From Triops longicaudatus (lineage: Eukaryota; Arthropoda; Branchiopoda; Notostraca; Triopsidae), in contig JAGQDJ010000015.1 in the NCBI GenBank assembly GCA_022885665.1, forward strand, positions 66,955 to 130,954: a DNA stretch of 64,000 nt, read 5' to 3'. A model generated the notes under the pieces. It saw only the letters and a program-made list of their open reading frames with translations. It ran no database searches and had not been told where the DNA came from. The translations under genes and the position numbers were made by a program. Position 1 is the stretch's first letter. Every line of letters starts with the position of its first letter. Below are positions 26,439 through 39,489 of the stretch, in pieces.

Positions 26439-26589
26439 ATATTTTATTTTTGCCGCTACCGATTACCGCTACCGCAAAAATGTCAAAATATCGCGGTACC
26501 TTACCGTGGTACAAGAACGAAAAATCCCTTTTACTTTTACCTGCTAGTGGTAAATATTTTTTTTTACCGCATACAACCTCGTCCCTAAC
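25367..26589. mobile_element. Foldback-like element: inverted arms rich in TACCGC/GCGGTA
   Basis: The left arm (about 25367-25523) starts CCCCAACGAGGGTTGAA and holds repeated TACCGC and GCGGTA words. The right arm (about 26451-26589) is its diverged inverse, full of the same words and ending with the inverse of GGGACGAGGTTGTA. The arms match over their outer 40 bases and, more loosely, over about 140 bases. Either this is one foldback or MITE-like element of about 1.2 kb with long imperfect inverted repeats, or two copies of a shorter repeat inserted head to head. I could not find a convincing target duplication. The interior has only short ORFs, a CRE at 25564-25571, and the ATT microsatellite directly before the right arm. 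Confidence 0.5.
26366..26437 (+). repeat. (TTA)24 microsatellite
   Basis: This is an uninterrupted trinucleotide array of 72 bases. It creates the poly-Y, poly-L and poly-N frames on the two strands, which are not genes. Its lack of interruptions suggests a young or length-variable locus. Confidence 0.95.
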
Positions 26590-26599
26590 AAAGGTCTCA

Positions 26600-28480
26600 C
26601 ATTGACCATTGTACTCTATGACCTTTACTGTGCCTTCCAACACAAGAGGACAGGAATCCTCCGCATCCTGGCTGGTGTTGAGAACGACATAGTTAACCTG
26701 TTCCTGTAGAAGAGGATCAAGGTCTCTTCTTTACAATTGAATTTTTTGTTTTCGTGGTAATGCTAAATTAAATGCGTTTGCTTTTTTTTTCGAATGGTCT
26801 ATGGGTTTTGAAAAATTTATCAATACATTAGTTTCGTTAACTACTATTTTAAAAAAGCTGGTTTGTTTAGAAAAACAGACCTCTCATGTGACAAAGTAAG
26901 AGGATTTCCCCTGGGCTGGCTCAAAGATTATTCCAAAATTATACACGAGGACTGAAAGACGAAGAAAAGGGAAGAAGCCGAGATACAATCCTAACGAATT
27001 CGTAAGTGTTGTAAAAAAAAATCTTGTTCTCGTCGTAACACCTACAGGGTTTGTACCACGCGGCACAGACGTACTGTACTTCTTCGACGTGGAGTTTTAA
27101 GGGCATTTGTTTCTGGGAAGGCGGTACAAGTTGACGAACTGAATCCCCCAAAAAATATCAAAAGGTATTTCGCAATAATGACTGTAATTAATAACACCGA
27201 TACTTAATTAAGCATTTCACCACTGTAAGGGAAATTTTGTAAGAGTACCATTATCTTGGATTGGGATGGGTCCACGGACACGACAACTAAGAAACGCATT
27301 CAGGGAATTTGCAGCGAAAGAATGTTACGTACGAAAATCTTACTTGTATGCTGTCGTCCTTTGCGGGGAACTAGTTATTAATTAGGTCACCTGTGTAAAA
27401 ACAGACTTTTCTCCCTTTTGTTCTTGGAAGGGCTAAACAAAGGTACTGAAGAGGGCAAAAGATCCGCAAGTGCCGCCGACGTTTAAAAGAGAAAGTCCGG
27501 AAATAGATATACTTGAACAACGGCCTTGAGGAGCGAACTAACGAACACCAACTTTAACCTCCCTACTGTAAAATAGCCAGCGGAAGATAAAAAAAAATAC
27601 ACTTAACATGCCGAGCCGTATCACAGAGGTTTTCAACTCTCTTTCTAGCAACAAAAGTTGCTCACCTTCTGCACCTGACTTGTCGGTTCCAACATTTTTT
27701 TATAGTATTTATTATGATTTTTTTCTGAATTCTCAACCTCGTTCGAAGTTTGTCACTAAGCTCTGGGTGAAATTAATCCTTTTTATGAATAAAAATTTTA
27801 GTTTTTCTGAACGTGGGCTCTTTCTTCCTGCAACAAACCGTAGAACAATACACAAAAGCTAATAGCAAGTCTCTGCTCAACGAAATTTCAACTGCCACCC
27901 ATTTTTGGATTAGGACTCGTGCAATGCTCAGCGTAAGAAGTAAAACATGCCATTGTGATTTGTCAAACGGGAAATTCTCCCAAGTAGTCTAGCGCCATCC
28001 TCCCATGCCTTTACACAAGTTTGATGCGCGTACATATGAAAATAGAAATATAGTATACGTTTTTCAACTGAAATACTTTTCAGAGCTCTCGTGAGTTCTG
28101 TTTAGATTATTTGTTGCTTTGCAAAGCTCGCGTGAGCGAGAAATGAAAGCTAGTGTATTGACAAAAACAGACACCTATTTGTAGAGAGCCCGAAGATATC
28201 CTACTGATTTTTTAAACAATAAGTAGAATACAAATTTTGTTCGCGTATTTCTTACCTAGATATGTATCTTTTTCCGTTTCTTATTGATAGTCTACACTTG
28301 CTACTTTTTCAAAATTTTTGGAAAATGGGCTTAGAAAAGCTAATGTACCAGACTGGGTAAGATTTAATGGATCATGCACTATACAGTCGTCGACATAAAA
28401 ATACTACATGAAAAGAAGCCCAGTGTTCATGGTTATGTTCACTGTTAGAAGCGAGCGCGAAAGCCGAGGCTGTGGATTAA
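26600..28480. other. Non-coding stretch, nothing recognised
   Basis: Only short fortuitous ORFs. A small palindrome CTCGCGTGAGCGAG lies at about 28127-28140. No repeat ends seen. Confidence 0.5.
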
Positions 28481-28482
28481 GC

Positions 28483-28553
28483 GGAACGCTTGTAGTAGTG
28501 AAAAGTAAGGAAAGTAAGGCAAATGCCACTTAAGCCCCTGTCCGGACAGTTTT
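28483..28553 (-). repeat. Dispersed repeat, copy A
   Basis: Read on the minus strand this segment runs AAAAAACTGTCCGGACAGGGG, then GCTTAAGTGGCATTTGCC and on. It aligns to 60842-60912 on the plus strand with a few substitutions and one short gap. TGTCCGGACA within it is a perfect palindrome. The parent element and its true ends are unknown. Confidence 0.6.
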
Positions 28554-28559
28554 TTAAAT

Positions 28560-31500
28560 AACCAATACAATATCGTGATTCATGAATTTAAGAAAGCACA
28601 TAATGTTCTAACGAATATGTGGGCTATAATGTTTAGCTTATCAATCCATCATTATGCAATTAGTTATAAATGGTTTTGACTCAGTAGATTAAACTTATTA
28701 GATTTAAATCACAGTTTAATAATACAGTTGAAACTAAAGCCAGGATTGAAACATGAGACAAATGTTGTGAAGATTCCATAAATAATAACTTTTTCCTTTG
28801 AAATTCTACAAATGAATAACTTAGGTATGACATTTTCAATAGTTACTGTTGAAAAGCTATCTAATAAAACGAACGTTTCCAAACGTTTGGTCAGGTAGAT
28901 ACAGTTATACTACGCCAGAAACATTCCCATTTAGACTTAACAATTTTAGACAGTTTACATAACGATTAAGTCTAGTTAATGCATCGTGCTCTTAAAAAAA
29001 AAAGGTTGTCTTGTTAAGCCTGTTGAAAGAAAAAAGACAAACTTCCCGGTTGAACGAAATCTAAAACAGCCTCTAAAACACGTAATATTTTGCATAAGGA
29101 TGCATAATGTCCTTACCTTCTAAAACAGGTTTTCTTCTAAAAAATTTTTGGGCCCAACCATGAAACCGAACTGTTACTCCACCCCTGTGTCATAACAACC
29201 TAAAAGGAGCGTTGACTTTCCCTTCACTTTATGTCATAGTACATTTTAGTGTCCTGAAATAAGTCGTACACACATATTAAAATCTAAATTCAACATATCA
29301 AACCACTAAAATATCATCTTAATCGAAACCGTGCATTTCAAAAGCGCCCAACAAAAATCAACTAAATATCACATGTAAATGTTGTGTCGAGTTAACTAAA
29401 ACGTGAATTAAAGGTGAGATAATTGGTAAATTTCCGCTTCGGAGAAGTTTCAAATGAAACTAATTGACTGACTGTTCGGTTGACGTTTATTATTCACCTG
29501 TAAAAAAAGTATATGCTTGACGTTAACCCATTCAAATTAAATTTATATTACACTAAATTTTTCCTGCAAGTTCACCTTCGAATAAGCTTAGGATGCAGCG
29601 TTTTTTTTTATAAAGGAAGATATTTTAGTAAGAAGCAAACAATGTTGGAATTAATAGTTTTCCTTCTAGAAATAATCTTCATCCTCGAAGGCTTTCTGCT
29701 TACCAGTTATAAAATAGTGAAAACAAAAGACTAAATTACTTTATGCATGAAAAAAGTACAAAAAAGAATGTAAATCGCTGCTGTCAGGTGCTGAAACACA
29801 AAACGCTTGGTGCATGCAAACAGTTCCTCCAACTGCGATTCAGAAAGGTCGCAAGAAAGGACCACCAACGTGCCGGAATTTCTTTAGAACTCTCCCTAAG
29901 AAAAGAATTAATAATCGCGGATATGCATAATATAAAAGCACACTAATTTGCAAAAGGACGCCCCACTCGAGCCCAAACAGACCAGCTTGTGACTCGACTT
30001 TCTATGCACAGATTTGAGCTTATTACGTCCGTTCTATTGGCAATAAAAAAGCTCTCAACGCGAGACTTAAAATGTCTATCAAAATCGGGCTTACGGGAGT
30101 TTAGCACGCCAAGTTCCAGACACTGATTGCCAACTCTTTACACTCCTACATAATAATAATAAAAAAATCCAACGGGCCATTATCAAATATGCACGTGTTC
30201 CCAAACGACTCCGAACCAATACGAAAGAAAAAAAAAATTACGATATCTCCTTTCGGACGTAATCATAGGCTAAGGGTAAAATTTTATATTCAACCCAATT
30301 TCATTCTCCTTTTGCTGGCATTAACACATTGTTAGTTGACTTACGACCGTAAAAGCTTGTATAAAGATGAATAATCAAGGCGAAGCTTCACAGCCCAGTA
30401 TCGCCAAGAGCCAAACTGAAGCGAAATACGTCGAGCTCTCCTGCGCTCAGGCATAATATAGTCATTATTTTAATTCAAAAATTTCTGGGGAGCCCAGGTG
30501 CCAAGAAAACTTAGCTTACAACTCACTCCTCTTGCAATGCTTATTAACTCCCTTCTTCAGAATCATCCATGTTAATGAGTTGTTCTAACGTATTCTAATT
30601 ACCAAACTTAAAACAATTTTTAACTACAAAAAAAAACGCCGTCATGCATTCCAGATTTCAACTTCTCTTGTTGTGTCTGAACTCCAAATTTCCTTATTTT
30701 TTCGGGTCCCTTAAGCCTATTTTATTTTAATTACAAAATTCAAAACAGAAAAGTTTAATCCTGGATAAACGCAAATAATCTATCTCCGAACGTTAAATCA
30801 GGTTTGCGTACGCTCCAGGTAGGTTGGCGGGATGGACAAAGAATTTTAACCTGATTCTTGATTCAATTTACTAACTTAATGTACGAAACACGTGCTTTTA
30901 ATCTCCCTTCCCCCACAATCTGTATCAAATAATCAGCTCCGGGACTCCCTGAGCCGTCCAACACAAACTCTGGCCTAAATAACTTGACTTCTTTGGAAAA
31001 AGGCTCCAACTAGCCCAGCATTTGGTCGCAGGGGGAGTACAGAACATTGATGTTTCGTCTAACAGCGAAAAAAAAAGAAGTTAACATTTTGGCACTTTCA
31101 ATGATTGCTTCCCCTTGTGGCTATGATAAACGATGCCTTGTTTGAGCCAACGCCCCAAGCACACACATTATCACCCTCGGAACACATCACAACACATATA
31201 ACATAAGCGTTTTACCACATTACATGCATCTCCATTTCTACCCTTTGGGGAGAAAAAAGGATACAAAATCACAAAAAAGCCAGTGCCCATGTCATGATCT
31301 TTTTGAGAAATACTTATTACCTTTGCAGTTCATACGTACCCCCCCACCCCCCCTCCAAAAAAAGTATCTCCCACGATTTATCTTCCTCCACTGTTACAAT
31401 TTCCCCTCCGTTTGTACCTTTCATGCCCAAGGGTATAAAGTAGAAAAGCTTGAGATTCCATTAATCTCTATTCGCCTTTTCAGTTTAAGAGACTCCTATA

Positions 31501-34500
31501 TCGCTCACCAACGTGGTTAGAATCATCCAACACATGTGCTTCCGAGCTTCTTTTATTCTTGGTGTATGTGTGTGGCTGCTGGAGGTCCGGCTCGTTAGTT
31601 CCCTATTGAGTCTTCCATTAACCCTTGCATTTTTAGAAGCCCCCCTTTTTATTGTCGCCCGAAAATAGTACCCCTTTGCCACCCACAAAGGAGCCAGAAA
31701 ACTTAGCTCTGATTTTCGGTAATGAAGTTCGGAGGGGGAGGGGAGTTACGGGTGGAAGTTTAATAAGTGAACTCAGGTTGGTGGAAAAGGCTTTAATTCC
31801 CAAACAAGGTGAAAGTTCTGCTCTGCGCTGTCAACTTCCAGACTAATAAGTTATAAGCCAATGGCAAGAAAAGCGCTTTTACAGAGTGAGGTAGACTTCG
31901 CAGCGGGAGCTATTCTATGAGAGTCTTAGAAGTTTTGGCCCCCACCGCTCTACTAGTCTTTTATTTTTTATTATTTGAACGGCAAACTTCGTAAGTGTTA
32001 AAAATCAGGCGTAATGAGGCCAAGCTAAAAGCCTTTTTGGTCAAAACACTGGACAAGACAATGGAAGACATCTATTCGGTTACGGTTTAATGAAGCTCCA
32101 GGCCATGGGATGTCTTAAGTCTGCGGGTAATTTCCAACAGCAGAGAAAAGGAGAGGGCATAGAAAATAAATGAATTGAAAATAAAATATCTGTGAGAAAT
32201 GGATGCTGTGGAATGAAGGACAAAGACTAGAGAAAAAATAGCCACGTCGATTACGCTTATAATCCCCCAAACAAAAGATGTTAAATTAATGAGCGAAACT
32301 TGTAAAGAATTATCTTTTAGAGCAGAACAACGGACCTTATAAACTTGGCTAATTAACAAGCGCAGGTTCTCTTTAACAAAGTTTCACAACAACAAAAATT
32401 TGAAATTACTTTTTTCGTCTGCTTCTATAAATAAGAATTTTCACTTTCTCTTCAACTGCTTTCAAATTGCCCTAGATTTTCAAGTTTTGCTGTTAATCTG
32501 AACCACATTTAACACTGTTCGTGTTATTTTTTTTATGGGTGAGTTGGGGTGGGGAACTAAACGTTATTGATTAGCCTTTGATAAGTGATAAATTATTACT
32601 CCTTGCTATTCTGGGATTTTTATTACATAGCACCGTGTATTCAGCAATTTTCACACCATTTTTGAACACAGGAAACAGTTTTTTGTTATTATTTGTTTCG
32701 TACTCATTTCGCACCTTTGCACTATTTCAAATAGCATTTACGACCATTCTTATCTTGGCTGGTCCTTTAGCATGAATTCGCAACACCAGGGTTCGTATTT
32801 TTATACCCGTTTTTCAACATGTAATCTACTCACGGTCGCACTACTTCCACGATAAGGTCTTTTCAACTAAGGAATCATGGACACTTTGCAGTAGCCGCTC
32901 GAAATATTCAACGATAACGATCGATACTACAGCCCATACGAGGAAGAACACACAATAGTTTCGTTCACGTTTCTCAAATCCTTCTCAAGCTTTTCTAGCT
33001 TATTAACACTAATTACTTTTCAACATTTATTTGCCAATAAATTTATTGTGAGTATTATCAATACCTTGTTGAAAATTTTTGCGGCTACCTGCTTTCAAAA
33101 ACTAGAAAAGGAATGAATTACTGATCCCTCTGAAAGTGTTTCCCATTTACTTTCCACCTCTAAATATCTATAGTGCACTAAGGACAATGAGCTGGATTAC
33201 GCCTACAAAGTTTTTTTTTAGTATTTAGAAGAGGCGTTTCATGATGCAAAGGAAGGGTCGCTTAAAACCAACGCAATGGCAATGAAAAAGAAATTGCACA
33301 AACCCGGATGCTTACACAGCATAAACCATCGCGCTTGAGAAACATGCTAGCGATCGAGCTGAAATCATCAACTCCAAGAACTTTTAACACATTATCGTAT
33401 CGCATGTATTTTTTTTGCCCTAATTTCTCAATCTTAATCATTACGCATACTTACAGAAAATTTTTAGCACTCGATGAACTCTTACCCTCTTTTGGTACCC
33501 CAAAGAAACGCTTAAAGATTGCGGTACCTAGTTAGGGCTAACATCAATTTTTGGAGATAAAACAAAAAAAATCTCTTGATTTGAGTGAATTCATTTCCCT
33601 ACTAGCCCCTCATGCTCATATTTGCTATATGCGTTGTCCCTTCATCAGTACTTGAATACCACCCTTGCAACTCATGTCTAATCGTCGAATAGGAGAGTCC
33701 ATAAAAAAAAGTTGCCTATTCATATCGCCTTTCAATCAAACATATTATGAGGACCATGCAGTCGGCGTCTGCAGCTTCTTGGATCCCAGCAAGGACTGGT
33801 TGAATGTCGGGACAGATAAGCGATTAAAAATGTAAAAAAACTCTCATACGAGACCTATTAATTACAGGGAGCCACAATGCCGATCACGTTCTTGATGTCC
33901 ACGCTTCGGTTTCTGACAACCGAGTTTAATATCCATTCCCAAGTGGGCATGAAAGCTAGATATCAAAGGATTTCTTCTTTGAAAGCCAATAGGAGCTTGC
34001 GAAATTTTATCTATTTAAAAACACTTTAAAAGCCTTTTCAAGTATTATCCTTCAGTCCTTAAAAAATTAAAATATATTTAAGAAATAAAACATAAAATGA
34101 AAGTAATGGAAAAACAAAAAATAAGGAAAATTAATATATAACTGAAAGCATTAATTTTAAGAAATGTTAGCAGAATTTCTACAAGTTCTTGCATCTCTGT
34201 TGCTCTTTTCTGTATTACGGGCGACACGCTGTCTTATAAAAAGACGCTTATCTGCAAAGGAAGGTGGTCGACAACTGACTTAAACATTGTATATCAATAT
34301 TCATCCATGACTTTTAATTCATGCCAATACATACAGGTACATTTCTTGTTTTAGTTTCCCGCCCTCCCTCCTCTTCTTGAAACCACGCCCGTTCATGTGG
34401 GCGGAGATACGCGAATAACTGCAAATCAGCACTCAACGCGCGTGTAGTTTTCATCTTTGTTAAGAAAGAAACTCACTTAAAATGAACGGCCTTGTGCACA

Positions 34501-34780
34501 CACGTCTTTAGTTTTGGCCAGACTATAATTCGCATGTCGAACCACTTGGCTAATCAGACTAGAGCTCCTATGTAACTGACCTTTGGACTTGCCACGCTAG
34601 CTGGTAAAGGAAACGAAAACAAAACTCCTCTTCTTTTAGCCACCTTTCCTTTCATTCCGAATAGCGATAAAGCTGTCGAACGTCAAGATCCCTGGTATTG
34701 AAAAAGTACACCAAGGCGAAAGAAGAGGATGAAAGAGCTTTAAGTAGAGAAGGGGGCAGACGCAAGTTGCAGAATTTTAA
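28560..34780. other. Long non-coding stretch
   Basis: No supported gene. The 90-codon minus-strand ORF at 32087-32359 is strongly hydrophobic (about two membrane-like segments) and unassigned. A run of C-rich sequence lies at about 31339-31355. Confidence 0.4.
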
Positions 34781-34836
34781 CTAGGTTGGGCACCAAGTCA
34801 AATCTCGGTGCGCAAGCATTCTCTGGCTGCTTGAGA

Positions 34837-34848
34837 GGGGGGGGGGGG
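34837..34848 (+). repeat. G12 homopolymer
   Basis: Twelve consecutive Gs within a GC-richer 500-bp patch (about 34680-35280). The patch also holds a 154-codon plus-strand ORF (34786-35250) that crosses the run and is therefore doubtful. Confidence 0.9.
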
Positions 34849-35797
34849 AGAATAAGGAAAACGAGGCCACGACCTTGTCAGCTTTCCGACTTGGTCTTCA
34901 AAAGCGCTGCAGAGAAACTGCAACTTAAAGGGGGAAAAAGAGATCAAGGAATATTACGTTATCATGTGACGGCGCTGAATTACCAGGTCGAAGTCCTACG
35001 CTTCGTTCTTAAGTACCTCCAGAGAAGCTTCGGGCTTTCCAAGACCAGTGTGGCTTTTTTTTTCCCCCAAAGGGTGTGTGGGACGAAAATTACAATAATC
35101 GTATCACGCAATCAGGGACCCATCGCTTGCCCTTGTCTTGCAAAGTTGAAGGCATGGCCACAGGTTCTTGTAGCGTCGTTGCAACACTTATGTGCACTTC
35201 CAAATCTATTAACGTGGCCAGTAAACGCCAGCAGAACCAGAAAAAGCTAAAGCGAAGTAGCCCTCTATGGCTTTAACACCTTGCTTTTCTTTCCTAAGTC
35301 CTTCGTCGCCAAAGCTTCTCTTACTGTTCAAAGCAGAATCCTTGAGTTCAGCGAGAAATCGTACCATCAATTGCGCAACACCGCAAAAAATGGTCAGTGG
35401 GTGGTACAAGCTTCTCACGTACCAAAACCTATACTTCCAGAAAGACTTTCCAATACAGTATATTTACCGAGATTACTATCAACGTATTGATTAACTTGCT
35501 TACAAACTCTTCACAGATTTTCCCTCAAGGAGTCGTGTGCGGATGTATCATATTTTAAAGAAGATGTGCATGTACTTTCAGTATTTTCTTTCTTTTTTTC
35601 TTTTTTTTTTCTACTGTGAGCCACAGTAAAAAAAATGCGACAAATTCGGAAGAACTCGGATGCTTTATCGAGAAAAAGCTGAAACTTCGCGCGATAACCA
35701 TGCATACTAATTCGTCTGCCTTTGCAAAAGAGAAAACATGATTGTAACGGGTTTTAAGGTGTTTAGCAAACATTCTAGAATAACTGTATTATACTGT

Positions 35798-35811
35798 TTT
35801 TGGCGCCAAAA
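35798..35811. promoter_or_regulatory. Palindromic E2F-type site
   Basis: TTTTGGCGCCAAAA is a perfect 14-bp palindrome matching the E2F/DP consensus on both strands, and a related half (TGACGCCAAAAG) lies about 10 bases further on. No promoter or gene start is evident beside it. Binding is inferred from motif identity only. Confidence 0.3.
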
Positions 35812-36389
35812 CTTGGAAATGACGCCAAAAGTGAATGTACTTATCTCTTTACGGTTAAATAAGGTAAATATAGACATGCAATACATAAAATTTTATATAA
35901 TTTGTTCTCGTGCATTAGTAGGGTGTTTGGAGAAAAACTTCGCTTGTTCGACACAGTGATGGCAAACACCGTGATATGTTTGCCTTTCAGAAGTGACACA
36001 TTCTGAGTGAGAGCCCATAAGAAGTCTTCTAGAGAAGCATAGTAGTGACCCGTAAGAAATGCCTCTTAAAATAACGCACTGTTTGGCCAATAAGTGCTTT
36101 TTACAACGAAACCCATCTCGTATGACGAACGAAGGAACATTTGGCAAAAAGTTTTCTCTTCAACTGCCGAAACACCTTAAAACTGAAAAAGAAATCAATC
36201 AGAACTGCAATTTTTTCAAAGAGTTGGGACAAAAGAGTAGTTAACAAATCAAATTTACGTGTTAAGAGCCCGGTATACACAACTTATACGATTTTTTCAC
36301 AAGGGACGTCGTTCTTCTGTATAGGGTTGGTCTGTTTCAATATCATACAGCGGAGAGCGATCGAAGAAACTCTGAATAATGAATAGTAC

Positions 36390-38400
36390 GCCACAACAAT
36401 GATACAAGAATCTTAAAATCTAAGCTCTGATATAATAAAAAGAACATGAATGATGTTATGTTTCTTTTTTACTTTAGTAAAAAATGAGACTTCTGCACAA
36501 TTTTCCCCATTTCACATTACTCTTTATAATAAACCATAGGTCAATTCAGAAATAATTTAAAATTAAACAAAGATTTTTTAATATAATTCTCAAACTAATG
36601 CAGGAAATATCTCTAACAGCAACATTACTGCCGAAACGGTTTCTTTGATTTTTCATCCGTTTCAAACTTATGATTTTTGACAATGTCCAATGTTATTCTC
36701 CCACAAGGGGCTTCTGTGCATTAAACGGGGCTTTCGTGCATTAAGAAATTCTATACTGGAATAATATTTGAAAATAAAAGTGCATTTTGTACCTTAATAA
36801 TACTTTCTTGATAACATTGAAGGAAATTCTTATATCGTCAATGAGTTAATGTTTATGGACATCAATCAACGTGAAACCCATCGTTAACGAAGAAAACAAT
36901 CGCTGAGGCGGTTGATATAATCGGGGCTGAGAAAATTCGAGTACTTTGCGGTACATGTACTAATTTTTCTTTATTGAATAACAAATTAGTTATTATTGGG
37001 AAAGTTTATGTTATAAAAAAGCGAAATACAATGGCATCCAACAGTCAAGGAACATTTCGCAAGAACACGTGATTAGCCGGCTCGGCTCAGCATGGATGAG
37101 CCAGCTAACGACTCGCATTATCAAATGAATTATAAAATGTAAAAGAAATCGTGTTTACTTGGTGCACTGTATTTATTAATATTTTAATCGCATTTATCCT
37201 CCTTTTCATTCACTTTCGCAAACTCTGAAAAATCTGAAAAATATAAAACTCTGAAAAATATAAAGAACATGAAGAACGCGTTAGCCCGGAAGATCAGTAT
37301 AGGTTGTACCATACCATTAAATCCAGAAAAAGAGATTGTACGCGTAGGTCGGGATGGCACGACTAAACAATTCTAACTGTTGGGTAACAAGATACGCAAA
37401 GATGCTCCCTGAAGAGTTTAAGGCGTGTGCCATGTCAATCATGAAACACAGGGTCTCAGCTTTCAGTCCGTTCCACGCCTCGCAAACAAAAAACTCCCCG
37501 TAAGAAGACAAAACGATATAAGGAAACAATGATTAGTAAGTTTTTCTCATCGCGTGCCACCAGAAAAAAACATCTGTCCCTTAGAGCGAACCACCTTTTA
37601 ATGGTCTAAAGTGTCATTCTCCCGAATGAACTTCGTCCTTCCCTATTCAATAGTCGCTGCCATATATTACTGAGTGACTCATTTGGCTTCTCCTCTTCCT
37701 AGTAATTAACCCCTGCCGTACGAGGCCTCAGCATTGTGCTGTTGTCACTTCCATAGACGTGGTACGTCTTAATAACGCTACAAATTGTAATTCTATAGTG
37801 AAAACTCCGCCCCGTTTTTGCGCGGAAACAAGTCGTCACCCACAAATGCACGATTTCCCCCTTTCTACTCCTCTTCACCCCTTTCTTCCCAGTGCTCTGC
37901 GTCTTCCAAAGGCGGCAAAGCAACTTTTAATACCCGCCTTTCTCCTTAATCATTCTCGCGTTCTAAGCAATCAACTTCTAATAAAATTCATGCCGTCTTT
38001 TATCTTTTCGGTCTTAAAAATACTTCCTTTTTTGTTTTAGCAATCTTGCTTCATAAAAGACGGTTACTCCAGTGTGAAAAGCCCAAGCAGTTGAACAACT
38101 GATTACGATCCATAGCTCTCATCTCGAAAAGGTATGCTACTTAACGCACTCAAGGATGACTTGAATTCGACACTCTTTTACGCTTCCTCTTTTTAAGTCT
38201 TTTCCATTTTTTTTCTGTGGTCTGCGTATTTGCACAGCATGTCTTTACTCAATTTACAAAAGCAGCAAAGGGGATTATGGGGGAAAACAATAAAAAAAAT
38301 AAAAGATATTTGCACAAAAACCTAGCTCGTGCTTAGAGTGTGCTTACTCTTTTCTTTTCACGGAAAAAAGCTCCGGCACAATCCAGAGTGGTCACTGCGC
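36390..38400. other. Non-coding stretch
   Basis: AT-rich apart from the CT-rich part at about 37840-37930. A GGCTC/GAGCC hairpin lies at about 37079-37097. No gene recognised. Confidence 0.45.
37221..37265 (+). repeat. Short tandem repeat, unit containing CTCTGAAAAATATAAAA
   Basis: About two and a half imperfect copies of CTCTGAAAAATATAAAA, the first one shortened, stand in tandem. A local duplication product. Confidence 0.7.
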
Positions 38401-38539
38401 TGTATGGGATTTGCATAAGGGATGTCGGCATTTTCCAAAGCTCCTTGAACGTTGGCATTTGTTAGGAGAGCTACGGTGGGGTTTGAAAGACGAAAGAACA
38501 AGACAGATGTCTATGCTATTTTACGGCCTTTCGGTCCAG

Positions 38540-38541
<2 letters not shown>

Positions 38542-38572
<31 letters not shown>
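38542..38572 (+). repeat. T31 homopolymer
   Basis: Thirty-one consecutive Ts. It could be the poly-A tail of a retroposon inserted on the minus strand, but no target duplication was found around it. The ORFs crossing it (poly-F, poly-K) are not credible. Confidence 0.9.
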
Positions 38573-38574
<2 letters not shown>

Positions 38575-39417
38575 ATTCCACCTCCTACCCCTCCTTTTCT
38601 TTTTTCGTTTTCGTGGCTTACAGCTGAACACCTTACTCTCAGCTGATCTCGGGGCGCGCTGCACGATACGGGACGCGAATTGGAGCAACCACTTTTGCAT
38701 AGCTCCATACATAATGCGGATAGATATTAAACATTACTTATGGGGGAAAGCGACAAGACAGCCACAAGAAGGGGTGAAGGGAAGTTTGCTAAAAACCTAC
38801 GCAGAAAACTCCCACTGTTTATTTTTATACCGTAAGTAAATGACAAAGGTGGAAACCGAGACCGAATCTAATCGAAAATCATCCACTTTGTATTTTTATT
38901 TCGGTAAGATAAATTAGAACTAGCTGCCATTTTTATTATTTGTTTCCACGTGTGCTATTATCTGTAATTGTTTTATCTGTTGCGAGGTTTACTACTTTTT
39001 TAAAAAAGGAAGAAAGTGATGTACTGAACGAAATAAAGATACAAAATGAATTATACAGTAAAAATAATGAAACAAATGAAAAGGACATTTTCCGTTTTTG
39101 GAAATCTTTCATATTAATGTTTTACCTAGCGTGTCACGCAAAGTACGCTTAATACATTTCAATTCACTGAGTTCTGCAAAATTTAACGTTGTTTTTAGTA
39201 ATTTACTCTTCATTCTCTAATCGATGTTCTCATACGCATTCGGATTTCGGCGTTCGCTATCGTTTAAGCATTACACTCTCTCGTTTTACAGAACATTTTG
39301 CAAATATTTGATTATTTAAGGAAGATCTGATCAGAACTAACTAACTTCTCCAAGCTTTGCGCGTATCATAATGATGACCTTGAAGCTGCTTGCAGAGTTT
39401 CTAGAATGCACAATTTA

Positions 39418-39480
39418 CAGTAAAATCTCGTTATACTGAATTTACACAAAACAATAAATTGGTCAGTTAAATTTAAAGTT
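39418..39480 (+). mobile_element. pogo/Tigger-like transposon left end
   Basis: CAGTAAAATCTCGTTATACT begins right after TA (39416-39417), the target dinucleotide of pogo/Tc1/mariner transposons. Tigger-type ends commonly begin CAGT, then AAA, then CCTCG, then TTATA. The partner end (the inverse, ending ACTG-TA) was not found within the following kilobases, so the copy is truncated or its other end has decayed. Confidence 0.45.
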
Positions 39481-39489
39481 CGCAATAGC

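Noticed and set aside
26224..26643. Poly-asparagine, poly-tyrosine and poly-leucine ORFs
   Set aside because: They are produced by the (TTA)24 microsatellite.
32087..32359. Hydrophobic 90-codon ORF considered as a receptor or channel fragment
   Set aside because: No receptor motif is present. T-rich DNA readily gives hydrophobic frames.
38411..38839. 142-codon ORF and its opposite-strand partners
   Set aside because: They cross a T31 run and have no recognisable domain on either side.
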